DNA of 64,000 bases from Alphaproteobacteria bacterium (GTDB lineage Bacteria; Pseudomonadota; Alphaproteobacteria; UBA6615), in assembly GCA_021774575.1 (NCBI GenBank), contig JAJFIX010000023.1, forward strand, positions 68,166 through 132,165. Reading direction: 5' to 3'. This document shows, piece after piece, positions 9,864 through 18,870 of this stretch. Under the pieces are notes generated by a model, which was given only the letters and a program-made list of their open reading frames with translations, was not told where the DNA came from and searched no databases. Position numbers and translations under genes: made by a program. The number at the start of each line of letters is the position of its first letter. Position 1 is the stretch's first letter.

Positions 9864-10918
9864 TCGATCCGTGGCGATTGCGATGTCCTACAGATTTTTT
9901 GATATGTAGATTCCATGAAGTCTTCAACACTTGGTTTTAAAAACCAATATCGGGATGCGGCAACGACTGTTTTTTCTCGCCTTTCGGTTTTAAATAGCGA
10001 TCGTCCTACTCCTTTATTAAATATTCTCCCACCGAATGTAGACACGATTTCATCTTCAAACACCATTAACTGTTTTTCATTTTCTCGAATCCTAATTATG
10101 TTAGCGTATCGTTCGAATTCGCTGACATACATTTCAAAATTTTCATGATCTTGGTAGAGCGCCTTATTCAATAAATATTCCGTGCCTAGTTTTCCACCTG
10201 GCGATTTTTCTTCTCGCTCCTTATACAGCTGGTTCAAGATACGAATTATCTCAATTGTATGGGATTCAACGGAACGATTAATAAGGGCGCCACCGCCTTC
10301 TAATCCGCCAAGTGGCAAATTTAATATATTCTGCCAAAAATATACAAATAGATCTTGGTCGTCATCGATGACGTTATCATAAATATGTGCATATATATTA
10401 TTAATGCCAAATATTCCCGATAGTTCACGCAGTTGTTTTGCTGTCTCCAAACGGATTACGTCTTCTCGCTCCATCCAGCCATGCATCCAAGCCATATATT
10501 CCAGAAACGTATAATCAGCGCCATGTTTTATATTCTCTTGCCAGTAAGATGGCCACAATCCGGCTAAGTCCCTTATAAAGAAGACAATTTCCAATTTATG
10601 CGTCGGAAAAAAGTTTGCAATTCGATTTAGCCCAATTTCATTAAGAGTAACAAAATTTTCGCTCGAAATTATAATGTTTTGGTCCAGCGGAATATTTTCT
10701 CGCAATATTTCAAGAGGAAAATTTATATCGTCATTTCCCTGGTTACTGAAGTATCTAACAATACGATGATGTCCAAACTGTGAAATGCCGAATTCTGGAT
10801 AGTGGAATCCCATTTTTTTCAATAATGGACGCGCATCGATCAAGCGTTTTTGAATATATGTGGTGCCAGTTTTATGAGGTCCGACATGAATTATTAGCCG
10901 TCGTTCGGCTTGGTTCAT
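9860..10918 (-). CDS. Sulfotransferase family protein
   Basis: A 352-residue cytoplasmic protein with an N-terminal 5'-phosphosulfate-binding loop, GPHKTGTT (residues 13-20), preceded by a hydrophobic strand (LIIHV). A second landmark is IIISSENFVTLNE, where a 3'-phosphate-binding serine would fall. This is the pattern of PAPS-dependent carbohydrate sulfotransferases. It lies in the AT-rich block of the polysaccharide region, convergent with the methyltransferase at 8693. With the sulfotransferase-like domain of the 1612-residue protein, it suggests a sulfated surface glycan. The acceptor is unknown. Confidence 0.8.
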   Translation of the reverse strand: MNQAERRLIIHVGPHKTGTTYIQKRLIDARPLLKKMGFHYPEFGISQFGHHRIVRYFSNQGNDDINFPLEILRENIPLDQNIIISSENFVTLNEIGLNRIANFFPTHKLEIVFFIRDLAGLWPSYWQENIKHGADYTFLEYMAWMHGWMEREDVIRLETAKQLRELSGIFGINNIYAHIYDNVIDDDQDLFVYFWQNILNLPLGGLEGGGALINRSVESHTIEIIRILNQLYKEREEKSPGGKLGTEYLLNKALYQDHENFEMYVSEFERYANIIRIRENEKQLMVFEDEIVSTFGGRIFNKGVGRSLFKTERREKTVVAASRYWFLKPSVEDFMESTYQKICRTSQSPRID

Positions 10919-11113
10919 TTTTCTTTACCTTTGTACGAAATTTATTGAAAGCCAGCTGTGTTGGTTCGGAAATATGCATGGTGGGTGCAGGCAGGAAATA
11001 TATTGCGATATTCTTGGTTTGACATTTCCCCAGCACCGGATCCCGAGGGGGGGGCACATAAGAGATTGGCGACCGCGTCATTGGCGTGGGTGCAGTTGGA
11101 GTATTGAATTGTG

Positions 11114-11884
11114 CTACGTTCGTTCGGTGTGCAAATAATCATCGCTGGCCATATCTGGGATGACACTTATAGCGTCATAGCCAAATCTTGCGGCTTCCTT
11201 AATTTTTGTGTTTGGAAATTCTTCGCTCAAATAATTCTTTAGGCGATCAAGATATTGAGCGTGAAACGACAGATGGCACAGAATGAGTTTGTTGCAAGTT
11301 GCGGCGAGTGGAACAAAAAGGGGGTTATCGGTGAGGTATAGCTTGCAAATTCCTTCATGAACGCCTGGCCAGTTAATATTATTGTAGTCGTCGACAAATA
11401 TTATGCCACCAGACGCTGTTAATTCCATTGCCACTTTTGTATCGCTGATTGTGTGCTGGACGGTATGACAGCCATCGATGCTAAACATAGAAAAACCACC
11501 AGTGTTGGCCCTGATGTCGGTCAAATCCTGCGTAGTCAATGATAACGAATCACGTTCCATAATTGTAATTGTGTTGAGGTCACAGCTGCTGGCCGCAACA
11601 TTTGATTTGAATTTTTCTAAATTCCCCAAGCCGGCGCCATCAAGATTGAATTGCTGCATGGAAAATACGTCGATCGCATAGTTTTTTTGGGTTTCTTTGG
11701 TATTAATTAGGCCGATTAAGAATTTACCGTGATAAACACCGATTTCAGCGACGGGGCCGACTACGTCGAGCTCTTCTTGGATTTTCTGTATGCCACCAAT
11801 CGTCTGCCACAGATGGGGTATGCACCAACCTTCAATATCGCGAAAAGAACCTCGAAGATAATTTTCGACTTTGTACAAACTCAT
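11114..11884 (-). CDS. Class I methyltransferase (Methyltransf_24 / CmcI-like)
   Basis: A 256-residue protein with VAEIGVYHGKFLIGL as motif I, MFSIDGCHTVQHTISD as the following acidic strand, and GGIIFVDDYNN as the metal-site-like motif typical of the CmcI and macrocin O-methyltransferase group. These enzymes usually methylate sugar or macrolide hydroxyls. It reads leftward, separated by 195 bp from the sulfotransferase downstream. Its role in this locus is probably O-methylation of a glycan sugar. That is inferred from location. Confidence 0.8.
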   Translation of the reverse strand: MSLYKVENYLRGSFRDIEGWCIPHLWQTIGGIQKIQEELDVVGPVAEIGVYHGKFLIGLINTKETQKNYAIDVFSMQQFNLDGAGLGNLEKFKSNVAASSCDLNTITIMERDSLSLTTQDLTDIRANTGGFSMFSIDGCHTVQHTISDTKVAMELTASGGIIFVDDYNNINWPGVHEGICKLYLTDNPLFVPLAATCNKLILCHLSFHAQYLDRLKNYLSEEFPNTKIKEAARFGYDAISVIPDMASDDYLHTERT

Positions 11885-12048
11885 TACTCAATTCCTCTGC
11901 TTAAATACCTGCATACTTCTGGGGCCAAATTTTCTCCGGCTCCTGGAAGTGGCGCCTCGAATCAACACTCAAGGTGAGCGATGTTAATGTCGACCAAGTG
12001 GTTTGAAACACATTACCACCTACACCCCCGAGTTATATAATGCAATTT

Positions 12049-14922
12049 CTACTTCGTTATCTTTTCATTCCAATCGGGAATGAATTTTGGTTCAGCGTGG
12101 CCGAAATTGTTTCCTTCAGAAGGAACTTTCACTGAAGGTGCCGGGATTGTTTTACTGAGCGAAGGCGACATTGGCTGGCTTATATGCGCGGCTGTTGTCT
12201 TCGAGATAAGATCGGCTACAGTTGTCGAAATTTGTTCTGCCCTGCGTCCGAATGTATGGTGTTCCCTTACAATAGCTACGACTGCATTGGAAATCCGGGA
12301 ACGCCCCTCCGGATCACCCAAATATTTTTCCACAACTGCCGACAGTGTCTCCGCATCCCGGTATGTCGGCACCAGGTCGCCAAAAACTTCACTCAGTCCA
12401 TCGACCTCGTCGGAAATCACAAATCCGCCGGCTGCGGCGACATCGAAAATTCGGTTCGATATGAAACCGTTTTCGGCCATCGTGTCCCAATGGTCGTTTA
12501 GGACGATCTTGGCGCTGCGATAATGAGCCCAGAGGTCTTCATTTGGAATGTAGGCGCCTCCAATAAATTCGGCATCGATAAAATCGCTCCAATCGCGCCC
12601 GAAAACGGTGAGCGGAATATTTTGGTCGACGGCCCACCGCACGGATTTGCGGTATTCCTGTCTGGTATTGCCGACAAAGAGGACTTCGCTTTTGACACCC
12701 GCTTCGGCATCCATGTCACGGCCAAACCGGGAAATGTCGGCGCACTGCAAAAGGCATTCTACTGGTGTTTGGATTTTTTTCTTCAGGGTTTGCGTATATT
12801 TACGTGAGGCGCAGAAAATATGATCGTATTTGTCATATTGTTCGAGGCGCACTTTTTCGGGGTGGCTGATCAGCCACATGATATTAATTTGGCCGTCCTG
12901 GGGCTCATATTCGCCCAGCCCCTGGAGCACGATTGCGGCGTCGTCGGCGAGGCTTTCCGGGCGATACCATTCGGCTCGGACATCGATACGGACTGAATGG
13001 CCTTGTTTCCGCAGGGCTTGCGATAGGCCTTGGGCAAAATGAAAATCGCCCCAGCCGTGTGCGCCACGTCGGGTTGGGGCTGGAACTTTGATCGAAATCC
13101 GAAATTTCGATTTGGCGAAATCGGTCAGGATGGCGCGAAAATGTTGGGCTCGATGGTCGTATGAATGCCGGTTTTGCACGATGGCTTGAAGGCGGGAGAC
13201 AAGCCCATCACGGGCTCGATCATTGTTGGAATAGAATTCAATGAGGTCTTTAAGTTTGTCTTCGGTCTCATATGTCGGCAGTAATCCGTCGAAGGCAGCC
13301 ACGTCGATATGCTTGTTGTTTGTTATGACCAGACAGCCCGAGGCTATTGCGTCAAAAACCGCTTCATTGATGCATCCCCAGGGTTTTGTTGGGTGATCTG
13401 CGTCATCAATCAGTATTTTCGACGACCGGTAAAGTGCCGGTAGATCTTCATAGGGCTTGTGCCCTTGCCAGATTTCCGGCGTTGGCTGGTGTTTTTCCCA
13501 GTTAATGCCGAAAATCGCGCCCTTTGCGTTAATTGATTGGGGGTGAAGCAAACGAACCACCTCCCGGGTCCGACCTTTATAATCTCCGACGAAAACATAG
13601 TCGAAGGGTCTGGTGTTCGCGCGAACCTTGGGGGCGAGTGACATAGGGGCGAGGCGTGTTGCATTGAGCAACAGGGAGCATGGCACGCCTACCTTGCGCA
13701 CAAATTGCGCCGCGTTTTCTGACGCGCACAGGTAAAGATCAAAATCGGAGAAACCCGCTCGTCGATGCCATTTGTCGACACGGTCACGCACCCATGCCGC
13801 GACCAACGAGCCGGGCTTGCGGCTCTCAATTTTGCGAGGGTCAAACCGATCGAGGGTTGCGACGGTTATGTCGGCGTCCGATTGATCATACCATTTATCG
13901 GCAGGTAAAAAATTAATCGTCCAACCGAATTGGGCGCTCAAGGATCGTCCCAGTTCGCGCGCCGCATTATAATCATCTGCATAATCACCTGCGAAACCAT
14001 CCGACGCCGGGTTTTCAGATATGTCGCTGACCGCAAAGTTGACGGTCATTCGCCGCCCGACCCAAATAGGATCGCAGGCGACGAGGCCGAGTTGATAATC
14101 GCGTTTGATTGCACTGCCGAACCGGCGCCATAAATGCTTCTTATTATTTTTGCGCGTGACGTCGCTATATGCCCGGGTCACCTTGCTTCGTGTCGACCCT
14201 TCCGCGTGAAGGCAAATGAGGTCGTTTCGGCAGATTACCTTTTTTTTTAACTGTTGGCGATATTTCAGGCACAGATCGACATCTTCGTACCCGTAAATAT
14301 AAGATTGGCAAAACCCACCAACTTCCATGAATTCCTTGCGGCGGACGAACATGGCCGCCGCAGTCACCGCAGGCAATTCGACGGTTGTCTCGACGATCCG
14401 ATGATCAATATCCTCATCAACAAAATTTGCCGGGCGGATCATTTTATGGGCCAAATCGAAGCTGGCAAAACGTGTGCCGATATGTTGGATGCGGTTAACA
14501 TTGCGACTTACATCGTCCAGGCGGACGCCAACAATGCCGACTTTTGGATCATCAAGCGTTGCCACGCACGGGCCGATGATATCACTCTCAATAATAATAT
14601 CGTCATTGAGAAAAAGGACGATTTCACCCTTGGAAATTTCAACGGCCCGATTGTTCGACCAGGAAAAACTGCAATTATCTTTAAGTCGAATGAGGTTGAT
14701 TGAAAATGTAGGGCTCCAACGCTGAACAACCCCTTCGACCGAAATAGCCGAATTGTGATCAATGACGATGATTTCAATCGTCTTGTAGCTATTAACCTTG
14801 GCAATGCTGGCAAATAATTGGTCCAAGTTTGTCGCGCCATCGCGAGTCAAAATGATAATGGTTACCAGCGGTGGTGATAGCGCGGACGATGCAGATGGCA
14901 GCGGCTGGTCGGTGATGGGCAT
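12049..14922 (-). CDS. Three-module glycosyltransferase (GT2 plus two CgeB-like modules)
   Basis: A 957-residue cytoplasmic protein. Residues about 15-270 are a family 2 glycosyltransferase: VTIIILTRDG opens it, FLNDDIII is the metal-site region and YGYEDVDLCLKYRQ is the acceptor-side motif. Two related glycosyltransferase-4-like halves of the CgeB/DUF3880 sort follow. Both have an HYRSAK or LYRSSK helix, a segment like GCLVITN or GGFVISD, and a closing arginine/histidine-rich helix (QNRHSYDHRAQHF, REHHTFGRRAEQI). The duplication is seen by eye; polymerising or bifunctional activity is inference. The ribosome site (AAAGG) lies in the end of a small upstream frame. Confidence 0.87.
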   Translation of the reverse strand: MPITDQPLPSASSALSPPLVTIIILTRDGATNLDQLFASIAKVNSYKTIEIIVIDHNSAISVEGVVQRWSPTFSINLIRLKDNCSFSWSNNRAVEISKGEIVLFLNDDIIIESDIIGPCVATLDDPKVGIVGVRLDDVSRNVNRIQHIGTRFASFDLAHKMIRPANFVDEDIDHRIVETTVELPAVTAAAMFVRRKEFMEVGGFCQSYIYGYEDVDLCLKYRQQLKKKVICRNDLICLHAEGSTRSKVTRAYSDVTRKNNKKHLWRRFGSAIKRDYQLGLVACDPIWVGRRMTVNFAVSDISENPASDGFAGDYADDYNAARELGRSLSAQFGWTINFLPADKWYDQSDADITVATLDRFDPRKIESRKPGSLVAAWVRDRVDKWHRRAGFSDFDLYLCASENAAQFVRKVGVPCSLLLNATRLAPMSLAPKVRANTRPFDYVFVGDYKGRTREVVRLLHPQSINAKGAIFGINWEKHQPTPEIWQGHKPYEDLPALYRSSKILIDDADHPTKPWGCINEAVFDAIASGCLVITNNKHIDVAAFDGLLPTYETEDKLKDLIEFYSNNDRARDGLVSRLQAIVQNRHSYDHRAQHFRAILTDFAKSKFRISIKVPAPTRRGAHGWGDFHFAQGLSQALRKQGHSVRIDVRAEWYRPESLADDAAIVLQGLGEYEPQDGQINIMWLISHPEKVRLEQYDKYDHIFCASRKYTQTLKKKIQTPVECLLQCADISRFGRDMDAEAGVKSEVLFVGNTRQEYRKSVRWAVDQNIPLTVFGRDWSDFIDAEFIGGAYIPNEDLWAHYRSAKIVLNDHWDTMAENGFISNRIFDVAAAGGFVISDEVDGLSEVFGDLVPTYRDAETLSAVVEKYLGDPEGRSRISNAVVAIVREHHTFGRRAEQISTTVADLISKTTAAHISQPMSPSLSKTIPAPSVKVPSEGNNFGHAEPKFIPDWNEKITK

Positions 14923-15436
14923 AAATTACTGGCCTTTGGTGTGCGCATTGGCAAGGCCGCCAACGCCAAACATCGGATTCATATATTTTTTGACAACGGC
15001 TTTAACGAGCTTTCCGTGTGTTTTCACGAAATTGTGAATATTTTGTTCGTTTAAGTTGTATGGATTCTGCACAGTTTTTGACACCCATACCACTACCTTC
15101 GGCAATTGATGTGCAATTTTGGAATAAGTATTTTTCTTGCAATTGCTTGAAATTAAAGAAAAAAAATGGAATGGAATGTCTCGGAAAGCTCTCATGGTTG
15201 CATACACGTTTTAGAAGTATGTAGGTAATAGTACACTCCTACTATTCCTGCCGGTAATTGACTCATTTTTCGCGCGCGTTAGGATGCCTGATTGTTAATA
15301 TTAGCAGTTCGACGAATGGTATTGGGACACGCCCTCGGGTTAAAGCTCACGAGTGAGCTGACGTTTTGAGAAGTTAAATGGAGTAATCTAAAATGTCGCT
15401 ATCAGGCGACGATTGTAACAGGTAGGGGTTTGTAGC
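14923..15436. other. 514-bp spacer between divergent genes
   Basis: Apart from the doubtful 93-residue frame, this AT-rich spacer holds a perfect inverted repeat AGCTCAC-GA-GTGAGCT (15344-15359) and a 5-bp hairpin GTCGC/GCGAC (15395-15410). A 10-codon frame (ATG 15393, behind GGAG at 15380-15383) ends just before the ribosome site of the secreted-protein gene. The palindrome, about 80 bp upstream of that gene, is the best candidate regulator site. No promoter boxes are convincing. Confidence 0.4.
14926..15207 (-). CDS. Possible small protein ahead of the glycosyltransferase
   Basis: A 93-residue leftward frame ends three bases before the start of the large glycosyltransferase and contains that gene's ribosome-binding site, a spacing typical of an operon. 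The C-terminal third (KLVKAVVKKYMNPMFGVGG) looks protein-like and basic. The N-terminal part is less convincing and the region is AT-rich. I do not recognise the product; it may be a leader or a decayed gene end. Confidence 0.25.
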   Translation of the reverse strand: MYATMRAFRDIPFHFFSLISSNCKKNTYSKIAHQLPKVVVWVSKTVQNPYNLNEQNIHNFVKTHGKLVKAVVKKYMNPMFGVGGLANAHTKGQ

Positions 15437-16300
15437 ATGCATAGCGTATTTAAGTATATTTTAGCTCTGGGGTCGGCGTTTATCGTCGGGTCGGGCACCG
15501 GGGCTGATAAAGCACAAGCGGCCGGGACTGGGTCGAACGGTGTCGACGATAGTGGACTTCAACAGTCACTTGTCAATCGTCTGTCGGACGAAATGACGGA
15601 ATCCAGCGAACCGCTGGTTACCCGGCTAATGGCGGCCAATCAAGGCCTGTTGCTCAACCGGGTCCCGGACCTGGCACAGCAGACTGTGGACATGATCGCG
15701 GCGCTCAATCAGGACGAAGTTGGTCTGATCAAGCAATTCGGTAAGGATTTGGCTGAACTTGGGCTGGACCTCGAGGCAGCGGTTGCCATTGAGGATGCCA
15801 TTGTTGACGCGATCGACGATCTCGAAGACCTCGGTCGGATCACCCAGGCTCAGGCCGACGGGTTGGTTGAGACTGTCTTGGTTGCAGGAATTGTTCCCCA
15901 GGGACCGGTGGACGTGTTGTTTGGCACAGAAGAAGGTGCGGAACTTGCTTTGACCTCCGCCGACAAGAAACTGCCGTTCGCTGAACTCGCCCAGAATGCG
16001 GGTAATTTGGAACAGCAAATTTTGGATGCAGCCGGGGTGAATTCACTCTCGGACGTTCCTAATTTGGCTCAATTCTTAAAATCCTTCCTCGACGGCCTTA
16101 CGTCGGTTACGACGGGACAGCTCAATGTTCTGTCAAATGCTCTTGAGGCGGAAGGTTTGGATGACGACATTTCGGAAGTTGTCGAGCAGACGTTTAATGA
16201 CGCTCTGGACGATATTGTTGACCGCGGCCTTGTCAGCCAGAACCAAGCAAATTCGGCTAAGGCGGATGTCGATGGCGACGGTCAAGTAGAAGGTTCCTGA
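15437..16300 (+). CDS. Secreted protein with internally duplicated helical module
   Basis: A 287-residue exported protein of unknown function. Residues 1-29 form a signal peptide with likely cleavage after AQA. The body holds two copies of a 68-residue, mostly helical module, residues 75-142 and 206-273, that align without gaps. Both begin VPxLAQ, both contain DA(I/L)DD, and both end with Gly, then QxQA. The tail has DVDGDGQVEG (277-286), which resembles a single EF-hand or dockerin-type calcium loop. The protein is acidic and lacks cysteine. It follows the glycan genes on the opposite strand, is preceded by GTAGGGG as ribosome site, and stands alone. A cell-surface or biofilm role is only a guess. 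Confidence 0.75.
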   Translation: MHSVFKYILALGSAFIVGSGTGADKAQAAGTGSNGVDDSGLQQSLVNRLSDEMTESSEPLVTRLMAANQGLLLNRVPDLAQQTVDMIAALNQDEVGLIKQFGKDLAELGLDLEAAVAIEDAIVDAIDDLEDLGRITQAQADGLVETVLVAGIVPQGPVDVLFGTEEGAELALTSADKKLPFAELAQNAGNLEQQILDAAGVNSLSDVPNLAQFLKSFLDGLTSVTTGQLNVLSNALEAEGLDDDISEVVEQTFNDALDDIVDRGLVSQNQANSAKADVDGDGQVEGS

Positions 16301-16615
16301 CCGAAGCTACGTCGCGTCAATTTTTTGAGCCGCGGTGTCGTCGATACTGTAAGATACCGAGTGCGCCACCTGTGAAACGGTGGCGCACTTCGGCATTTGG
16401 GACTCAGGAACTTGTCGTGGTAATTCCCGGAAAGTCTTGAGACACAACATATCTAGCGGCCATAGTGCAAAGATGTAGAGCCGAGCATATTGGCATTAGC
16501 CGCCATCGGTTCCAAATAGTTAGAGCCCATCCCTATCTGGGCACCGAATAATTTTATCGCCAGAGTATCTACCGGCGCTGTGGTGTTTTAAGGCACATTT
16601 CATTATCTATTTCTT
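16301..16615. other. 315-bp intergenic spacer
   Basis: Beyond the stem-loop at 16360-16389 I see no gene and no repeat. A promoter for the glycosyltransferase at 16616 is expected between about 16440 and 16600, but no pair of -35 and -10 boxes stands out. Confidence 0.4.
16360..16389 (+). terminator. Strong GC stem-loop after the secreted-protein gene
   Basis: AGTGCGCCACC (16360-16370) pairs with GGTGGCGCACT (16379-16389) around an 8-nt loop, 60 bp past the stop codon at 16300. No T-run follows, so this is a terminator-like or RNA-stabilising hairpin and not a textbook intrinsic terminator. Confidence 0.5.
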
Positions 16616-18133
16616 ATGCCAAAACCAGTCATCGGATTAATCGCCCTTCATGAGTTTTCGCTTGAGGATCCTGGTTTTCAGGCCCTCGAAGCGTTGCTGC
16701 TTGCGGGTGCGGTAACCGTGCGGGGGTTGGTTCTGCGACGAGGGAACAAGTCAGCTTTACGCGAGCAACCAAACATGTCGCTCTTCGAGGTCGATGAAAT
16801 TAGTGCGGAACGATTTCTTCGGCCTCTAGATGGTCTTGTCGTAACCGATAAAACGACCTTACAAGCGACGGCAAGCGCGGTTTTAAACGCCGCTCTGCGT
16901 CGGAAAACCCCGATAATTGGGCGCCAAGCAATGGCCGACGACCCGGCAGCGCTCGAGATGTTCGTGAAATCTTTGCCGACTGGGCTTGGCGGAGACGTTC
17001 CAGGACCTCCGGGGACAGTTCTTTTCATGACATCCAATGGCACCGGCCTGGGGCATTTGACGCGCCAACTCGCTATTGGAGAGGCTGGCGAACGCTATCA
17101 TGGTATTTGCCCTGTCTTTATTACGATGTCCAAGGCATATGGGCTGGTGCGCGCGCGCGGTTGGCCATGTGAGTATCTTGTCGCCCGACCACATTCGGCA
17201 AACAGTTTGGAGGAATGGAACACCCATTTAGCCGATGAGTTGAGAGGTATCTTACGATATCATCGTCCGTCGACTGTTGTTTACGATGGCAATATATTGC
17301 CCAGCGGTTTGTTTAAACTTATCAATCAACGTCACGATGTCGGGCTGGTTTGGGTGCGCCGCGGAATGTGGCCCGCTGGTGCGGGGCTCAACATTGCCAA
17401 GACCCAGCGCTATTGCGATCTGTTATTGGAACCATCGGACTTGGCCGAGGCTGCCGATACCGGGGTTACCATGCAAAGACGCGATGAAATGCCTCCGCCG
17501 CAGCGTTTTGAACAAGTGCCGCCAGTGACGATAATCGGCCCGGAAACGATGCTCGATCGGCGCGAGGCTAGGGAGGCCTTGGGCATAGACCCGGACGGGC
17601 AATCCATTTTGATTTCGCTTGGTCAAGGCAGTGAACATGATCTTATTCAGACAATAGATGTTGTCTCCAAATCATTGGATAAATTTCCGGAAGTAAAAGC
17701 ATATTTGGGGGTGCCGCCAACAGCGGCGTGGTCGCCAAACTATTGGCCGAATTTGACGGCTCTCGAGCATTTTCCTCTGGCCCAGTATTTTCGCGCCTTC
17801 GATACGGTCATTACCGCTGCTGGATACAATACCATGCACGAACTCGCGGCCGCTCGCGTGCCCGGCATCTATATTCCGCGCGACATTGCAAAGGGCGACC
17901 GCCAAGAACAACGGGCAGCGGAATTTGCGCGATTGGGGTTTGGTCGTTGTGTTCTCATGAAAGACTTAGGGGATATTAGTGAGGCAATTGGCGAGAGCCT
18001 TGCCGCCCAATCCAAGGCCGCGCCAATTCCGAATGGCCCGTCTGTCGGACCGGCGGAGACCGGCGCGGCTCGGGCGGCGCGCCTTATCGCACTGGTGGCA
18101 TCAAAATACGCCACACGGCAGGGCGCACAGTGA
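16616..18133 (+). CDS. MurG-like (GT28-type) glycosyltransferase
   Basis: A 505-residue cytoplasmic glycosyltransferase of the GT-B fold. The middle carries SNGTGLGHLTRQLAIG, the glycine-rich acceptor loop at the start of a GT28-like N domain. The C domain has ILISLGQGSEHD, then VITAAGYNTMHELAA and GIYIPRDI, equivalent to the UDP-sugar site of MurG and related enzymes. About 130 residues precede the GT domain and look like a separate alpha/beta module. It ends in a GTGA overlap with the next gene, so the two are translated together. The donor and acceptor are unknown; a glycan or glycolipid role fits the neighbourhood. Confidence 0.83.
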   Translation: MPKPVIGLIALHEFSLEDPGFQALEALLLAGAVTVRGLVLRRGNKSALREQPNMSLFEVDEISAERFLRPLDGLVVTDKTTLQATASAVLNAALRRKTPIIGRQAMADDPAALEMFVKSLPTGLGGDVPGPPGTVLFMTSNGTGLGHLTRQLAIGEAGERYHGICPVFITMSKAYGLVRARGWPCEYLVARPHSANSLEEWNTHLADELRGILRYHRPSTVVYDGNILPSGLFKLINQRHDVGLVWVRRGMWPAGAGLNIAKTQRYCDLLLEPSDLAEAADTGVTMQRRDEMPPPQRFEQVPPVTIIGPETMLDRREAREALGIDPDGQSILISLGQGSEHDLIQTIDVVSKSLDKFPEVKAYLGVPPTAAWSPNYWPNLTALEHFPLAQYFRAFDTVITAAGYNTMHELAAARVPGIYIPRDIAKGDRQEQRAAEFARLGFGRCVLMKDLGDISEAIGESLAAQSKAAPIPNGPSVGPAETGAARAARLIALVASKYATRQGAQ

Positions 18134-18792
18134 TAGATCGAGAGAAACGTCGGACCGAACAATTCAAGCGAATTGCGCAGGAAGATAAAAACACCATTGA
18201 AAAGTTGCGGCGGAGACTTCGCCAGGCGGAATTGGCCGCTGAGCAAGGTGGCTTGGCGCTGGAGCAGACGTTTCGCGAATTGAAACTATTGCAAGGCGGA
18301 TCGGGTGCCCACGCGACAATTACGAACGCAACGGCGATAACGCCGCGCCGTATCGTGCAAAACCGACTTGCCGGTGAAAAACCTGATAGCAGGCGTGAAC
18401 AGAGATATTTTTTAGATGCGAAGCCGGCGCAACCCCTAACGCCATTGCGCGGCCATTGGAATATGTCGCGTGTTTCCGAATTTTCGAAAATTGTCGCTGT
18501 TTGTTTTTTTGGCGCCGAAGAGGTGAATTTGACCGAGGTCATTCTCGCCATTGCGGTCACCCATCCGTCGGTGCGGCCGATCTTCTTTCTTCAATCGGAA
18601 AATAATCAGGATTTCGGAACATATGGCCATACATTCGAATATCTGCCGGCCTTCTATGATCCCAGAAACACCAAGGCCAGTGCACGATGGCGCCGCTACA
18701 TCACGGAAAAATATAGCTACCTGTTGGTAAAATGGGGCGTGGAAGAGATCTGGCATTTTGGCGCAAGCGACACACCAATTTTTGACCTCTAG
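18130..18792 (+). CDS. Unknown coiled-coil protein coupled to the glycosyltransferase
   Basis: A 220-residue protein starting at GTG 18130 within the stop of the upstream glycosyltransferase. Residues 1-57 are a highly charged coiled coil (REKRRTEQFKRIAQEDKN). A basic linker follows, and residues about 118-220 form an alpha/beta domain with a hydrophobic strand IVAVCFFGAEEVNLTEV and the aromatic stretch YLLVKWGVEEIWHFG. I do not recognise this domain. It has no signal peptide or membrane segment. The tight coupling suggests that it binds or positions the glycosyltransferase. Confidence 0.7.
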   Translation: MIDREKRRTEQFKRIAQEDKNTIEKLRRRLRQAELAAEQGGLALEQTFRELKLLQGGSGAHATITNATAITPRRIVQNRLAGEKPDSRREQRYFLDAKPAQPLTPLRGHWNMSRVSEFSKIVAVCFFGAEEVNLTEVILAIAVTHPSVRPIFFLQSENNQDFGTYGHTFEYLPAFYDPRNTKASARWRRYITEKYSYLLVKWGVEEIWHFGASDTPIFDL

Positions 18793-18870
18793 AACGCCAA
18801 AGCTTAAAAAGCCTTCCGCTAGCCAAAGCATTTTTTCAAACAGCATGCTGATACGAGGAGCAAAGGCTCA

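Noticed and set aside
9860-11884. Phase-variable or invertible segment
   Set aside because: Opposite orientation of genes alone does not indicate inversion; no matching long inverted repeats flank the block.
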